Origin: Setomelanomma holmii
Lineage: Eukaryota > Ascomycota > Dothideomycetes > Pleosporales > Phaeosphaeriaceae
NCBI GenBank assembly: GCA_010015745.1
Contig: ML978164.1
Coordinates: forward strand, 192,445 to 256,444
Reading direction: 5' to 3'
DNA: 64,000 bases
Position numbers and translations under genes: made by a program. The notes under the pieces were generated by a model that worked only from the letters and a program-made list of their open reading frames with translations, was not told the origin of the DNA and did no database searches. Each line of letters begins with the position of its first letter. The first letter of the stretch is position 1. Positions 10,281 to 23,745 of this stretch are shown here, in pieces.

Positions 10281-12920
10281 CTAGTGCATACTCGTTCTTC
10301 GAATTTCAGCAATGGCGCGTCTACGATGGTCGCTGGGTGCAAAGAGTGCCTCAAGCAAGCCCACGACTTCCTCACCTTCCATCTCCAGCTTCAACTCTCC
10401 ATCAGTCCAGAAGTACTTGATGTCTGCGAGGCTGCTGTCCAAGATCTCGCTCAAGTATTGGAACTTGAACCAGTTGGGTGTGTATATACTGACCATATCT
10501 CGCACCTCTCCGTTGTCGTCGGAGGTCTGGAAATGCTGCGCTAGAGTGGCTAAAGACACACAGTAGCTGTGCAGCTTCCTCGACTCGTCCTCTGCAATAT
10601 CGGACATGTCCTCCACGTCGTTGACAAACTTTGTGAGCGCCGTCGATACTAATGATCCCAATGATTGAAGCAAAGCCGAGTGCGAAAGTACGTTCTGCCA
10701 TTGGCGCTTCACATCACCGATTCGATCGATGGCCGTCGCAATGGCATCGTCGCAGACGGTGGCAAAGGGTACATTGGTACAGCCTTGAAATCCTTGTGCG
10801 TCTTCCAGGTGATCTCGAAGGATCTGTCTTTGCGATTCCATCTCGCGACCATATGCCCGCTTCCCAAAACCATCAATGGTCTTGATATCAGCCTCAAGCT
10901 TGGTTCTTAACCTTACGGATGGCTTTAGATGTTGTGGCAGTGTCGATGAGGTGTCTTTTTCAGCCCCTTCATGGAGAAATGTCCGTAATCGGTCAGACAG
11001 TCGCTGACAGTCGTTGTAGATTAGCATGTTGCTTGCAGTATCCTTGGAGTAATGCATTGCAGCTGTAGCTCGATACATCGCTAGGAGGAGACTAGGGATC
11101 GCATACAGGCCCACGCTTGCGGGCGCAATAACAGACTTGACTAACTCTGGCGAGTTCAAAGTCTCAATGTCGGCGATGACCTGGAGGATTATCTCCATAA
11201 TCGAATCAGGCATAGCTGTGACAGTATATGTCTCTTTCAGAGTGACATGCTGGTCCTTTGGCGGCTTCTCAGTAGCTGTTTTGTCATTGACCTTCGACTT
11301 CGTAGCCGCTTTTGAAGGAGTCTGAGCTGAAGCTGAACCACCAGCCTCATCATTATCACCCCAGTCGGCACCCCAATCATCTGCGTCTTCTTCTGTGGCA
11401 GGCTTTTCTGTCGTCGGTGGTCTTGCTTCGTGTGGCGCTGCAGGCTCATTGTCAAGTTCCTCACCCCAAGCACTCATGTCTTCTTCCTCCGCTGGCTCAA
11501 CCTTGTCATTATCTTCCTTCTTTACTGAACCCTCCTCGTCCCAGTCTGCGCCCCAATCGTCGTCTTGTTCGTTGTCGCCGGCGTGTAATGCGTCGCCCTT
11601 TGAGACGAGCTGCGTCTCAACTCGCTCCACGGACTTCTTTTCTTGGACACGCTTCGGGAACAACGTCTGAACCTTCGCAATAGCAGCCTCCTTCTGTTTT
11701 GCGAGCCAGATCTCAGCAGACTTGTCCACCCACTCTGTCAGACGATTCTGTCCTGACCAGCCAAGTTCGTCGAGATACTCAGCCAATCCGAGTACGTAGG
11801 ACAGTGTGTCCTGAAAGGCATCCACGCCACTTGTTGACGTCGGCACTGTGGGCAGGAGAAGGTTATTGATGAGACGTGTGGCTATGGTAGGGACGAGCTT
11901 CGAGGATAAGGGGACTACAACACTTGGTGGCAGGCGCGTGCTCAGGTATTCTGCGGTCGAATGAATGTCTTCCAATGCAAGCTTTACGCTACCATCGTGA
12001 AAGGGGCCGTTCTGCTGAATATCGTCACCGTTGATGTTGAAACCAGTTGCGACCTGATCTGCGCCCATTGCAAGGCGCGGGGAGACGATGATGCGGTCCA
12101 AGTCTCGGCTGAAGCGCGAGACGAAGTTGTCTAGGAGGTTAAGCTTGTTGAGAGCTTCAACGACCGTATTAACGTCCACTTTTGCTTCTCGCTCGATTGA
12201 CTCTCGCAGGGAGATCTTGTGTTTAGTGTTGTCGACAAGCACCAGTCCATTCCAAGATTCTGTCACTGTCTCAATAATGGCCTTCTTCAGCTGGTCCTCT
12301 TTGGTCCTCAGCACGCTGACTGCTCGGGTAGACTCGAATTGGCCCAGGCTCTTAAATGCGCCATCTGCATCTTCGAGTCTCTCAAGCGAGTGTAGGATAT
12401 GTCCATGTACAGCTGCTTCCTGTGCTGAGTCTAACACGGTTGAAATGTCTCTCAGTTGTTCCACCGTTCGCGCAAGGCTCTTATTGTATGCGATTTCGGT
12501 ATGCAGCAGGCTGACCTTGCTAGCCGCATCCTGCACGCGTGCAGTGTTAGCCTTTCCTTCCTCAGCTTGCTCAACAATCTCTTTGGCCGTTTCCTGCGAG
12601 CGTTTGATGTCGTCCTGTAGTTTGCGCGCTTGGGCTATCCAGCCATCGACATCGGACGCGGCTTCGCGAGAGATTTGGCGGACCTCGTTCTGCACTTATG
12701 GTCAGTTCCTATCGTTGTGCAAGGGTAACTTCAGTCCTGAGCGTACCTTGGTGTCCTCTCTCGCCTTGTCAACGATCTCTAGCAACTTTGGCAGGGCGCT
12801 GGGCGGAACGGTCGCAGATGCCACATCTTCGTCCTGCGGGAACGCTCCATGCTCGACTGACTGCAGAATGGCATCGCCGAGTTTGTCCGCGAATAATTGC
12901 GACGACATTGGCGCTACCAT
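10281..12920 (-). CDS. ZW10/Dsl1-family vesicle-tethering subunit
   Basis: Two exons: 12920-12747 and 12689-10281, with a 57-bp intron (GTACGC...GTGCAG); the protein is 860 aa. The N-terminus is long and helical (about 40-250), as in ZW10 proteins that bind Tip20 or RINT1. The C-terminal half (about 540-850) fits the ZW10 C-terminal helical bundle. Between them, residues about 434-506 are very acidic and carry repeated Trp motifs (DDWGADWDEE, MSAWGEEL, DDWGADWGDND). In yeast Dsl1 a comparable acidic Trp loop binds COPI coat, so this segment may do the same. The complex tethers Golgi-derived COPI vesicles at the ER; animal ZW10 also works at kinetochores. Two ATGs lie four codons apart and the first was chosen. 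It is divergent from the M16 peptidase. Confidence 0.88.
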
Positions 12921-13655
12921 GTGCTCTCCATAACGACAACTGCAGGGAGACGGGTAAGTGTTCGTTGGGCAGTCACAACGTAGCGGTTACCAACATTCAA
13001 GGTACGTAATAGGTCCGTGCACATCAAGCTTTCAATTCACTGTGCCCCGCCACAGCATGCATAACTACCCCGCCAAATCCAGAAGCCTGCTAGACACCGA
13101 TTTGAGACTATTTGCCTTACGGTAAACTACCCTGCTTATCTACAGTGGCTGCACCAACGAAAGGATCTGCCCAGAACCGCTCCCATTGTTGCGACCAACC
13201 ACTTGCCACCTTCGACAGCGAGAGACTCAACAAGGTCTTAACATCATCCACCACGGTTCTGAGATCCATAGGTTTTTGTGTTCTCTTTTCCTCGACCTCC
13301 GTCATCTTTGCAACGTAAGTGGTCCGAAGTTTTCCTGCACATCGGCCTACAGATCACCAAGCACGGGACACCTGAACTGAATGCAAACGTCTGCTATCAA
13401 GCCCAGCTATCCTTGTGCAACAGTCTTGCGAAGCGAAAATCTGTACTTGAATCCTTGCGTCTGATCGTTGCTGCATTGCGTTCGACGTGCGCTACGTTTA
13501 CTGACAATGGTAGGACTAATTTGGCACTGGACAAAGAGGCCCCTGTGCATCACGGTTTAGAACACGTGCAAACCAATACGGAAAACTGTTTGCTATCATC
13601 AGGGTTGGAGCGAAACCCGCTGGTCGACTTCCAAGCTCCCTTCCTATTCGGCGTC
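12921..13655. other. Divergent intergenic region, 735 bp
   Basis: Between ZW10 and the M16 peptidase. The frame upstream of the M16 ATG stays open for about 125 codons without another ATG. It has no family resemblance and is probably 5' leader rather than coding. Confidence 0.4.
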
Positions 13656-16600
13656 ATGGGTTCTATGCCAGAAGGAACACACTTCAAGCAGATCCAAAAG
13701 TTTAAGGCCGACTATGCGGATGCCACTTTCACACAGTACGAATCTCAGCGGACAGGTCTGAGAGCGGTAGTAGTCGATCGCAAAGGACCCAAAATATATG
13801 GCAACTTTGCCGTGGCCACAGAGATCCACGATGATTCTGGTTCTCGTATGTCCCGCCTGCCACTACCGAATCCACATCGCTGAAGCCATCTAGCACATAC
13901 TCTTGAGCATCTGTGTTTCATGGGCTCAAAGCACTACCCATACAAGGGTGTTCTAGACAAGGTTGCGACAAGGTCCTACTCAGACACCAATGCCTGGACA
14001 GACACGGATGAGACAGTGTACACATTGTCCAGTGCCGGCTGGGAGGGCTTCGCACAGCTTCTGCCAATATATCTGGATCACCTTGTGGTACCCACACTGA
14101 CTGACGCCGGCTGCTATACCGAGGTCCACCACATTGATGGCAAGGGCGAAGATGCAGGGTATGCCCCCCATGATCTTAGACGATGAAGTTGCAGCTGACT
14201 TCAAAAGTGTTGTATACTCTGAAATGCAAGGACGAGAGAACCTACAAGGTGATCTCATGGATCTGCAGATGCGGCGCTTACTCTACCCTGAAGATGACGG
14301 GTTCGGAAAAGAGACTGGCGGGCTAATGAAAGCTTTGCGCGTTCTGACAGCAGAGCGCATCCGTCAATTCCACCGAGACATGTACCAACCGAAGAATCTC
14401 AGGTTGGTGCTAATCGGTGAAGTTGACCACAATAACCTCCTGGAAATCTTGGACAAGTTCGAAGACTCAATCATTGATAAAGTGCCCGCTTATGACGCAC
14501 AGTTCAAGCGTCCCTGGGTCGAATCGAAACGTACGCCACCACTGAGCAAGACTGTTGTAGACACAGTAGAGTTTCCAGAAGAAGACGAGTCTATTGGCGA
14601 GATTCAAATTGCCTTCTTAGGACCCGAAACAACAAACGACACTGCCGAGACCGCCATAAATACACTGCTCCTGTATCTTGCTGGCTCTTCGGTCTCTGTT
14701 CTGGTCAATACGCTTGTCGAGAAAGAGAATCTGGCAAGTATGGTCTACTTCTGGGTCAAAAACCATTACGATATGATCATTTGGTGGACCATCAGTGCTG
14801 TAGAGGCGAAAAAGCTGGCAGACGTGGAAAAGCGGTTCTTTGAAGTCCTAGAGGAGCACGCATCGAAGCCACTCGACCTGAGCTACCTGAAAGACTGCCT
14901 TCACCGCTTCGAGCGCCAGACGCGGTTTGCTTCAGAGATTGGCAACGACGAGTACAAAGACTCTATTATCAAGGACCATCTCTACGGTGACAGAGATGGT
15001 AGGCACCTTGAGGAGGCAATGGGCAGCTTGAAGGTATTTGAGGAGCTTGAGCAGTGGAGCGAGGAGCAGTGGCGATCATTCCTGAAGAAGTGGATGGTAG
15101 ATGCGCACCATGTGTCACTGCTCGGGAAGCCCTCGCGTGCCTTATCCGAGAAGATCAAGGCTGATGAGGTTGCCCGTGTTAAGGCACAACAAGAGAACCT
15201 CGGCGAAGAAGGCCTAAAGAAACTTGTGGCGAAGCTCAAAGAGGCGCAAGGCGAGAACGATAAGCCTATTCCAGAAGAGATGATCGCAGGGTTGAAGGTG
15301 CCTAGTACTGAGTCAATACACTTCTACGAAACCACCACGGCCCGCTCTGGCCTGGCAAAGAAGCTCGGTACGTCAGAAAACAAGATTCAGCAAATCATCG
15401 ACAAGAACGAAGGCAGTCTACCACTCTTCGTCCACTTTGAGCACATTCCGACATCATTTGTGCACTTTGGTCTGGTCCTTGGAACCGCCAATCTGCCCAC
15501 CGATCTCAAGCCCCTACTCGGTATCTACCTCACCAACTTCTTCGCTACGCCTGTAGTCAAAGACGGGAAGCGCACAGAGTTTGAAGAGATCATCACAAAG
15601 CTCGAACAAGATACTATCGAATACTCTTTCGACCGCGGGGGCGACATTGGCAACACCGAGATGCTATACCTTCCCTTTGTCGCCGAAGCAGCTAAATTTG
15701 AGACCTGCGTCCAGTGGCTCAAGACGTTACTTGTAGACTCCGTCTTCGACACAGACCGCATCATCACCACTGTGAAGAAGATGCTCGCCGACGTACCAGA
15801 AGAGAAGCGCGACGGCAACAGCATGTCCTTCGCCGTCGACCGTATGATACACTACGACGCCGCATCCTCCGTCCGCGCAACAAACACACTCGTCAAAGCA
15901 CTCTATCTCAAGCGTATCCTCAAACTTCTCAAAACCGACCCCAAACAAGTCCTCGACAAACTCGAATCCATCCGCAAACACCTCCTCACCTTTTCCAACA
16001 TGCGAATTCTCGTCACTGCAAACCTCGAAACCCTCCAAAATCCAGTCTCAACATTCAAACACCTCACCGCCGCCTTCCCCGCCAGTCCGAACCCCCAGCT
16101 CAACCCCATCGACGACCGCAATGCCGTGCTATCTCCCATCGGACGTGAACCTGGCGGCGCGCACTACATCATCCCAATGCCCATCGACTCCTCCTTCGCT
16201 GTCCTCACCGCGCGCGGCCCCAAGGGGCACACGAACCCGCAACTCCCACCTCTCATGGTCGCACTGGCATACCTCGACGCCGTCGAGGGCCCCATGTGGT
16301 CCAATATCCGCGGCACGGGGCTCGCATACGGCACGAACTTTATGCGCGATCCTGAAACAGGGTTGTTGAAATTCAGAATATACAAATCGCCAAACGCGTT
16401 CTCGGCGTTTAGCAAGGCCAAGACGGTGGTGAGGGGGTTCGCTGATGGCACGCGCTCTTTCGACAAGCTTGCGCTTGAAGGCGCGATAAGTAGTATTGTA
16501 AGAGAGTTTGTGGACGAGCGCGCGAGTATTATTGATGCGGCGCGTAGTTCGTTTGTTGATCTTGTCACGCGTGGTGTGGGCAAGGAGTGGCAGGACTGGG

Positions 16601-16964
16601 CGTTGAAGGAGGTGCGTAAGGTTGGTGTCGAGGATGTAAAGAAGGTGCTTAATGAGGTCGTGACCGGTGTGTTTGAGCCGGAGAAGAGCGATGTGGTTAT
16701 TACGTGTGGCGGGATTATGACGGATGTAAGTTCAAGAGCATTATGGGAGGGGTTTGGGATTGAGGCTAATTGTGATATCAGGACCTTAAGAAGAATCTCG
16801 AAGAAGCGGGCTTCAAGCTGCAGGTCAAGCAACTCGCCGACTTCCAGGACGCATACGGCCTCGAAGGCTCCGACGACGACGAAGAGGGCGAAGACGAAGA
16901 CATCTCAGGCAGCGAGGACGACAACGACAGTGGTACCGACAGCGGTGATTCGATGGAGGAATAG
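13656..16964 (+). CDS. M16 (pitrilysin) family zinc metallopeptidase, YOL098C-like
   Basis: Four exons: 13656-13845, 13894-14158, 14208-16725 and 16782-16964 (introns of 48, 49 and 56 bp). The product is 1051 aa, close to yeast YOL098C. Splicing of exons 1 and 2 builds the inverted zinc motif HTLEH (residues 65-69) followed by LCFMGSKHYPYKG. Splicing of exons 2 and 3 builds DAGVVYSEMQG, which holds a candidate third zinc-ligand Glu (about 157). The rest is the usual two-lobed M16 fold with a degenerate second half. The last exon is an Asp/Glu/Ser-rich acidic tail. M16 enzymes cleave peptides enclosed in their chamber. The cellular substrate of this fungal branch is not known to me; no clear mitochondrial presequence is visible. 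It is convergent with the RhoGEF gene. Confidence 0.92.
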
Positions 16965-17377
16965 AGTCGTTCCAGATTCGGAGAAACGTTAAAGTGAAGG
17001 TAGAAATCAATTACAGTAAATCATCAACCCTTTTTACTATTCATATCCTACACAATGCCCAAGTCCAAGTCCAAGTCCAAGTCCGTCACCGTCAAGACTG
17101 CATATCCAAAACATGCAACAATTCTCATACAGAACAGTGCGCCGGCAATGCATGCCACTGCGCCGACCCTAGTTTTCCGTCGTAGAAGGTGGGGAATCAC
17201 AAGTTGGATCAAAAAAAAAAAAGGCACTGAAAATGCCGCTGAACGCCAGAACAAAAGAGAGAGATAGCCGTGCCTGGATGCCTTCGCGCAATCGTCATCG
17301 AGGAAGTCATGAGAGAGCCCAACCTGTCTAACTTCATGACTTCATAAGTATCAACCCAACGTGAAGCCCGTCTAGCT
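16965..17377. other. Convergent intergenic region, 413 bp
   Basis: 3' flanks of the M16 peptidase and RhoGEF genes. It contains a short (AAGTCC)4 run (listed separately) and a 12-base A tract near 17211-17222. Confidence 0.45.
17061..17084. repeat. Microsatellite (AAGTCC)4
   Basis: Four perfect tandem copies of a 6-bp unit in the 3' flank of the M16 gene. It is too short to suggest more than replication slippage. Confidence 0.8.
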
Positions 17378-20300
17378 TCAAGCATCCTCGGGCAGAATGC
17401 GCGCAAAATGCTTCTCCCAGATCCATCCCACTGTCTTAGTCGGGTCATCTTGATTCCTTGCAAGCCACAGCTCGCCCTTCATGCCAATGACGTCGAAAAT
17501 CTCGCCGGGCACGTAGACAAGGTACGGTATGCCGCCCTCGCGCCGATCGTGTGCAATGTTGAATTCGAAGAGACTGGCTGCCAGGAACAGGACTTCGGGC
17601 TCGTCGGTGTCGCCGGGCGTGGCGGGGAGTTCTTCGACGGAGCCTCGCACGGGCGAGTCGGACATGGGGAGTGCGGAGCTGAAGACTCCAGATGCGCGTT
17701 GCGAGCCCGGGAGGGAGGCTGTTTGGGATGTGGGTTGCGAGTAGGAGTGCGTCATGGGTTGTGAGGTGGGTGCGAGGAAAGAGGCGCCGAGCTGTGGTGG
17801 GAAGTCGAATGAGCTTGAGCCCAGTGGCGATCTGTCGTCGAAATCGACAGCACCATCGAGGCCGAGATAGTTGTGCTGCCTGGATGGGCCAGTATTTCGG
17901 CGCTCGCTGTGCATGACTGTGGCATCGCTGTTGTCAGAGACAGGGCTGAGGGCACGAGCCTCGCGGAGAGAAGTGGGTCCCAGACCAGATCGTCCTGGAG
18001 TGAGCGATGGGTATGCCATGCCAGCAGGTGAGGAGCGCGGTGGGGTATCGTGTGGGCGCATTCGGCTACCGCCGCCATAGCCGCCGCTGTGACGATTGCG
18101 TAAGTCCATGATCGAGGCCTCACTGCCAATCGACTCCGTACGGCGGTTGGTCGAATTGCGAGCCGAGCCGCTATCAGAGGAGAGGGTAGGTACTGGTGAT
18201 GTCATGTTCGAGATGTCAATCAGCAAGTTGCGGTTAATAATGCCGAGCCTGTTTGCCAGATCCTGCATGGGCTTGTAGTCCGAGTTGAAGCGTTCGACAT
18301 AGGACTCGAGGTCGTACCGAAGCGAGGTTGTGTGCTGCGGCTCGCTTTCGAGGAGAGGCAGAATCTTCTTCGAGCATGTCTTATACCAGTCCTTCTGCAG
18401 GCACATGAATAGAGTCATGAGCGTACGCATAAGACCCTTCGTTCTCTCATAAAGTAGTGGCAGCTCGTGCTTGAGTGTGTCGTTGATCGTCGTAAACTTC
18501 TTCGCCGACTCTTCGAGGTCTGCATCTACCTTCTCGCCTCGATCGACCGCTTGTTTGTGCTTGACGTAGTAGAGGAGAAATTTCTTGCGCTGCTCGATCG
18601 TCTTCTGATATGCGACCCACATCTCCCAAAGGTCGGCAACAGGCTTAAGGACGCGGTTACGTACAGCTATTTTCTACCAAAATATTAGTACATGCGCATG
18701 GGAAAGGACGGATCGACTTACGTGATCTTCGAGGGCTTTGTTCTGAAGCTCGAAATGAGCCATTGCCCACTTCCTCCAAGTGCTCTCCAACTCTGGATGC
18801 ACAGAAGGAGCTACTTCAGAGACTGTGACGAAGCCCATGAAAACGATGTTGAGCTGCTGGTAATGCTCGGTAATGGCGTCAAGATACTGCTCAAAGTCCC
18901 GAATGACGATCTGCAGCTGGAAAAAATGACCACCGAATTTCTGTTCTCGAGATTTGTAGTCCTGGTCTTTGAAGGTCTTGTCGGCCTCATCATAAGCCTT
19001 GTTCTTGTCGACCTTGGGTATGAACGCCTTGACAAACGTTTTGCCGATGCCCTTGCCCTTGGTTTTCTCTTTCTTGCCTTCCGAAGTTGCAGCGCGGAAT
19101 GTGTCAGCCCGTTTCTTCGCTTCGTTGATGCGCGCACTCATCGCCAACAGCTCCTTTCGAGCCTCTTTGATGTGTGGTAGATCGGGATGACCAGCATCGG
19201 TGGAGTTTTCGAGACTGTCTAGAAGCAATGGATATTTCAGTAAGCGCTGGCATGGCTTCAGGAGCAGCGAATCAAGGTCCCAGGCTTGCGTCATGTTCTC
19301 GACTTGCTCAAAGCAAGCCGCAACCCAGCCTGTAAGCTCAGGGTTATTCTGATGTTTCTTGATGTAGGCTGCTGCATTTTCTTGGTTGAGGTAGTACGTT
19401 GTGTACAGCCTCTCCATCTTCTCCTTGTTCTCCAAGAACACTTGGCCGACCGTGGTCTGATGGTCATTCTCGAGCGTGCAATTTTCGAATTGGTTCTGGG
19501 AGTCCTCGGATGGTCTGCAAATATTCAGAGATGCATCTGACGGGTTTGATGGCCGTGAATCAGAGGAGTCGCGATTCCAGGGTCCAGTTGGGGGTGGTAT
19601 ATCATAATTGACGATAGGCTTGGCGGCCTTCTTGAACGCCCGGAACAGCGACAACGAAAACTTCTCGAGTTCCTTGCAATTGCTGAATAGGATCTTTTTC
19701 TCCTTTTCGGTCATCAGACTTTGAGCAGTGGCTTCGAAAATGTTGTGCGCGATCATCATGTCGATGCAGAACTGGTGCTCGGTGGTGAGCAATTCTTCCA
19801 GAATCCTGTATCGTTTGATCAACGCCTGCTTTGCTGGATCTGGTTGGCCATTTTCCGCCGCCTCGACTGGCGCTGCTGTCTGTGCAGCCATTTCTGTTGA
19901 CTGCGCAGCGCCGTAGCGAGCTTCGAGGCCGTCTTCGTAGGCTTGGTGCACGGGCGTGTGCGCACGGGCCGGGTGCTGCTCAACTTGCTCGTTATGCGTA
20001 GATGGCAAAGGATACTGGTGTGAAAAGGGCGGTTGCGATGCGTGCATTGGGGTAGTGTGTTGGTCGATGGAAACTTTTAGAGGTGGAGGAGGTGGTGAAT
20101 AAGCGGGGCGGGGCGGAGCTTGTTGTGAAGAAGGTGAAGGCGGTAAGTCCTCGTGGTATGAAAGGCCAAGACCGCCGTCGGTCCAAGCAAGCTGTGGCAG
20201 CTCGATGCCATTCGTGGACGTGCGTCCTGTAGTCGAGTTCCGCAGCAGGTGGTCATGCGATGGGTTTCCTGACGAGCTGCCAGAGCGAGATGCATCGTCT

Positions 20301-22600
20301 TGGATAGTCGTGGTGGTTGAGCCTCGAGACCCGCGTGAATATCGCCGTGACTCTGAGGGATATATGATTGCTGTGCCGCCGGCCTCGATAGGTGATTCCT
20401 CTTCCAGATGCGGCAAGGTCAACATTGGACCGCCTGACGTTGATGTCATTCCTCGCTCCTGACTCCTCGAAGATTGCTCCTCTCCTCCATTTGCATCACT
20501 CAACAATCGCGCCAAGTATGTCTCTGTAGCTTCTTTCGAACCCCAATCCTTGTGTTGCGCGATGACCGGCGATACACGTTGCACTCTTTCCTGCGACACT
20601 GATGCCAGCTCGGGTGAAATGACCGGCGACTGGTGATACATGTTGAGAACAGAATTCACGACACTGTAAGTCTCACGGTTGAATGTCAGAGGGTCCGCTG
20701 CTCGATATGGGGCAACGCTGGCTGAGTCGTCCGGTCGCAACGTGTCGCGATTGCTGAAGGAATCTATCGGTGAGTCGCCCATCTCATAATGCGTTGGGTA
20801 ACCTCGGTCCAGGCCGTAGCTATAGTCGAGTGCCTGAAGACCTTCGTTTAGCTCATTTGCACCGACTTGCCATGGTTCTTGTGACTGATCGTCGCCAAGC
20901 ATGATGGGAATCGATTCCCGCACGCCGAGCTCTGACTCTTCGATCTCTGGAGATTTGGGCGCCTGCTCTCGACTAGACGGATTGAAAACGGCAGGCTGAA
21001 GAAGCTGTGGGGTGGCCTCTTCGTGTGCTGTTGGGGGCGTCAGCACGAAACTGCCAGGGATGCCCAACACCGGCGATTCTTCGAAGTCAGTAGTGGCCGA
21101 CAATGGTTGCTGGGTTGGCGGGACCGAGAGTCTCGAGGTTTGCAGGCTGAGGCGTTGGTGATGGCCTGAAGCCTGACTTTGTGGCTGCTCCTGTCGCGTT
21201 TCTTCGAACTGATATGATGTGTCATTGGCCGATGCTTCTGCCGCAGAGGTGCTCGGGAAGTATCCGTGCTCGGCATGGGGTCCAGCTTCTCTTGCGGGTG
21301 ATGGCTGCAGCGGCTGCCGTTCTCTTGAGTTTCGTAATCGAGGCGACGCTGGCGCGGGTGGGGCATTCGACAGAGCGCTGGATTTTACCGGCGATTTCCC
21401 TCTTTCTCGATACCCTCGATAGGCTAATGAGGGCAAAATTGTCTGGTCGACACCGTTCGGTTCACCCGCGCCAACTGCCTTTCTGCACATGCGCGTTGGC
21501 GATGCTCGATTGCTGTGGTTGGAAGCCCGTGTCGGCGTATACCTCACAGATCGACTGGAGGAACTGGTATCCGATGTCTGGCTCAGAGGTCGAGTGCGCA
21601 CCGGGATTCTCGATGTTGGTGATGGCCGCACGGGAACCCGCGCGGGGGTCGACTGGGCGGTTTGTGCTCGCGGTCCCTCACCAGCGAATGACGACGTTGT
21701 CGCCGCACTCGCCGATCGATCGTGATGCGGAAACTTGAATATCGAGGCCGGCAGACGTGGCTCGTCGGCTGGTGTTTCAAGGACTGTGTCCACGCCCGGA
21801 ACCTCCTCTTCAGTGCCATCGAAGGTGGGAATACCGAAACCAGGAGAAGTCAGGTCCTGCCCGCTAACAACCTCGCCAAAGAACGGCTGCCGCCCACTAG
21901 AGGCTGGCCTCCTGCTCGGTGAAGCCACCTTCTTGCGTGTAGGCGGTATCTGCTGGTCCAGACTGCTTCTACTCCCTGCCGTCCGTCGCGTGGTCGCATT
22001 TCGAGGCGAGGCTGGCGCAGGCTGCGGCCGTTCCCTAGGTTTCAGATTGTTGAATTTGTAGGTCCCGTACGCAGCCTCCTTGTTGGGTCGCGCTGCCGAG
22101 GCTGTCGACGACATAGAGGCACCAGATCGTCGTGCTGGGTCGTAGGGTCCTGCCCGCGTGGGCTCTTTCGATCTGGAGCGCACTGCTGGAGCTGTGCTTG
22201 GAACACCCCCGCCTGGCGATCGCTCAAACCTTTCGGCCAGCGCCTTGACCTTATTGGAGACTTGCGGGGAGGAGCGGGTGGTGGTCGCAGACGAGGCAGG
22301 CCCTGAAGCAGACCTCGGTGTCGTCTTAGGCGTCGTCTTGGGCGGCGGTCGAACGGCACCATTCGCGGTGGGCTGGCGCACGCGCGAGGCGGCCATGTCT
22401 ACGGGCGGCGGAGGGGCAATCTCGTGTTGGGTCGTGGTGTAGGCGGACTTGTAGAAGTCGTCAGGGGAGGCGTCGAGCGGGTCCTCTACGTCGACATGCT
22501 TGGGCTCGTGGGTGCCGTCGAGCTGGGCGAGCGACGTGGAGTGCAGCCAACTCGCGACCGTCGGATATGCATAATTATGCACTTGATCAGACTCTGCCAT
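17378..22600 (-). CDS. RhoGEF with BAR and SH3 domains
   Basis: Two exons: 22600-18722 and 18673-17378, with a 48-bp intron (GTAAGT...TTGGTAG); the protein is 1724 aa. The first about 920 residues are disordered, rich in Ser, Pro and Arg. A Dbl-homology domain follows (about 930-1180) with LEELLTTEHQFCIDM and the LLLKPCQRLLKYPLLL helix typical of DH domains. A BAR-like helical domain spans about 1190-1480, then another disordered Ser/Pro segment, and a C-terminal SH3-like domain (about 1640-1724) beginning EVLFLAASLFEFN. DH plus BAR without an obvious PH domain recalls S. pombe Gef1 and animal Tuba, exchange factors for Cdc42. It therefore likely couples curved membrane to GTPase activation in polarity or septation. 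MAESDQ was chosen as start; an in-frame ATG 28 codons upstream is also possible. It is divergent from TERT. Confidence 0.9.
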
Positions 22601-23745
22601 GTTGTTACGGCACCATGGTCGAGAGCGCAAGGTCTGGCGCGAATCAAGGCAGCGGCCAGCTCGCGGCGAGAAGAGGAGACCCAATCAGTCTGCGGCCGAG
22701 TATGAGAGCAGTTGAGGCGCACTATCGTCGAGGCGACTGGGGTGGCAGAACAACTCACACTCGGACGCCTACACTCAATCGCGGTCCGGGCCAATAGAGA
22801 GGTGAGGGCACGAGGGTCGCCCAGCGCTGCGAGGCGAAGTGTTTCAGCCGGAATTGCTTCAGAGGGCGTCCGACACAGCGCGCGCAGTCAGGCTGCGAAT
22901 TACAGAGCGCGAGCGAGGGCAGTGCGAGCGCCAGAGGGTCAAGAGTCAAGGTAAGACGGCGTTGCCTGCGTGGGAGGACGACGATCTACCGCACCGGGAG
23001 TGCAAGCCTGGGTGTGCTAGCCAAACTTCAACGTCGATGGGCTTGGGGTGTGGATGTGCGGGACAAACGGCTGCTGTCCGCTGACGTCGCACGGGAGAGA
23101 GGCAGCAAGGGGCCTGGCCAGTATTGATTAACTCCACCAACACGAGCATCCAGCAGTATCTCGGATGTCTTCAGGATTTCATCTATCTCGCGGTGCATCG
23201 AGCCTTTCTCATCTTGAGGCGCGCTCGACGAGGGCTGACTCCGCTGGTCCCCACAGGGTGCGGCGGCCGCTAGCTTGTATTTAGTGCAAGGGAGAATCGC
23301 TATGGTTCGCCTCTCGTCTAGAACTCCAGGAACGCTGTCTTGCTCCGCAATTCATCTCATTTCCTGTTCGTCGCTGGTCGGATGACATAACCAGAACTGC
23401 TATCGAATTGCTATTGATCAGTGACGAGGACCGGGGGAGCTGGTACGGCACCCGCAAATCTTTGGTGGACACGAGTGCCCTGTCGCCGTCCAACACCAGC
23501 GCCTTCGCAAAGCAACATAGCAACTATAGTAGCTTGGCTTCAAATCCAGGGCACTGACACTCGTCCTTGGGGGGTGCTACGCGAACAATTGCGACACCCG
23601 CGTCGGTCGCGACTTCCGATCGTATCTCGCGTGGTAGTCGCGTCCCTGATGCTTTCCGTGTTGGGAAACAACAACACCTCTGCCAACCAGCACTGCATGC
23701 CTGCAACACTGACAGCTCGCCTCATACCGATGCTTCACATCCCGC
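22601..23745. other. Divergent intergenic region between RhoGEF and TERT, 1145 bp
   Basis: GC-rich in its first 600 bp. Short frames only; no homology recognised and no telomere-like repeat. It should contain both promoters. Confidence 0.4.

Noticed and set aside
22601..23745. Search for telomere-like repeats or a telomerase RNA template near TERT
   Set aside because: No CTAACCCTAA or TTAGGG array was found in this spacer or in 28036-28951.
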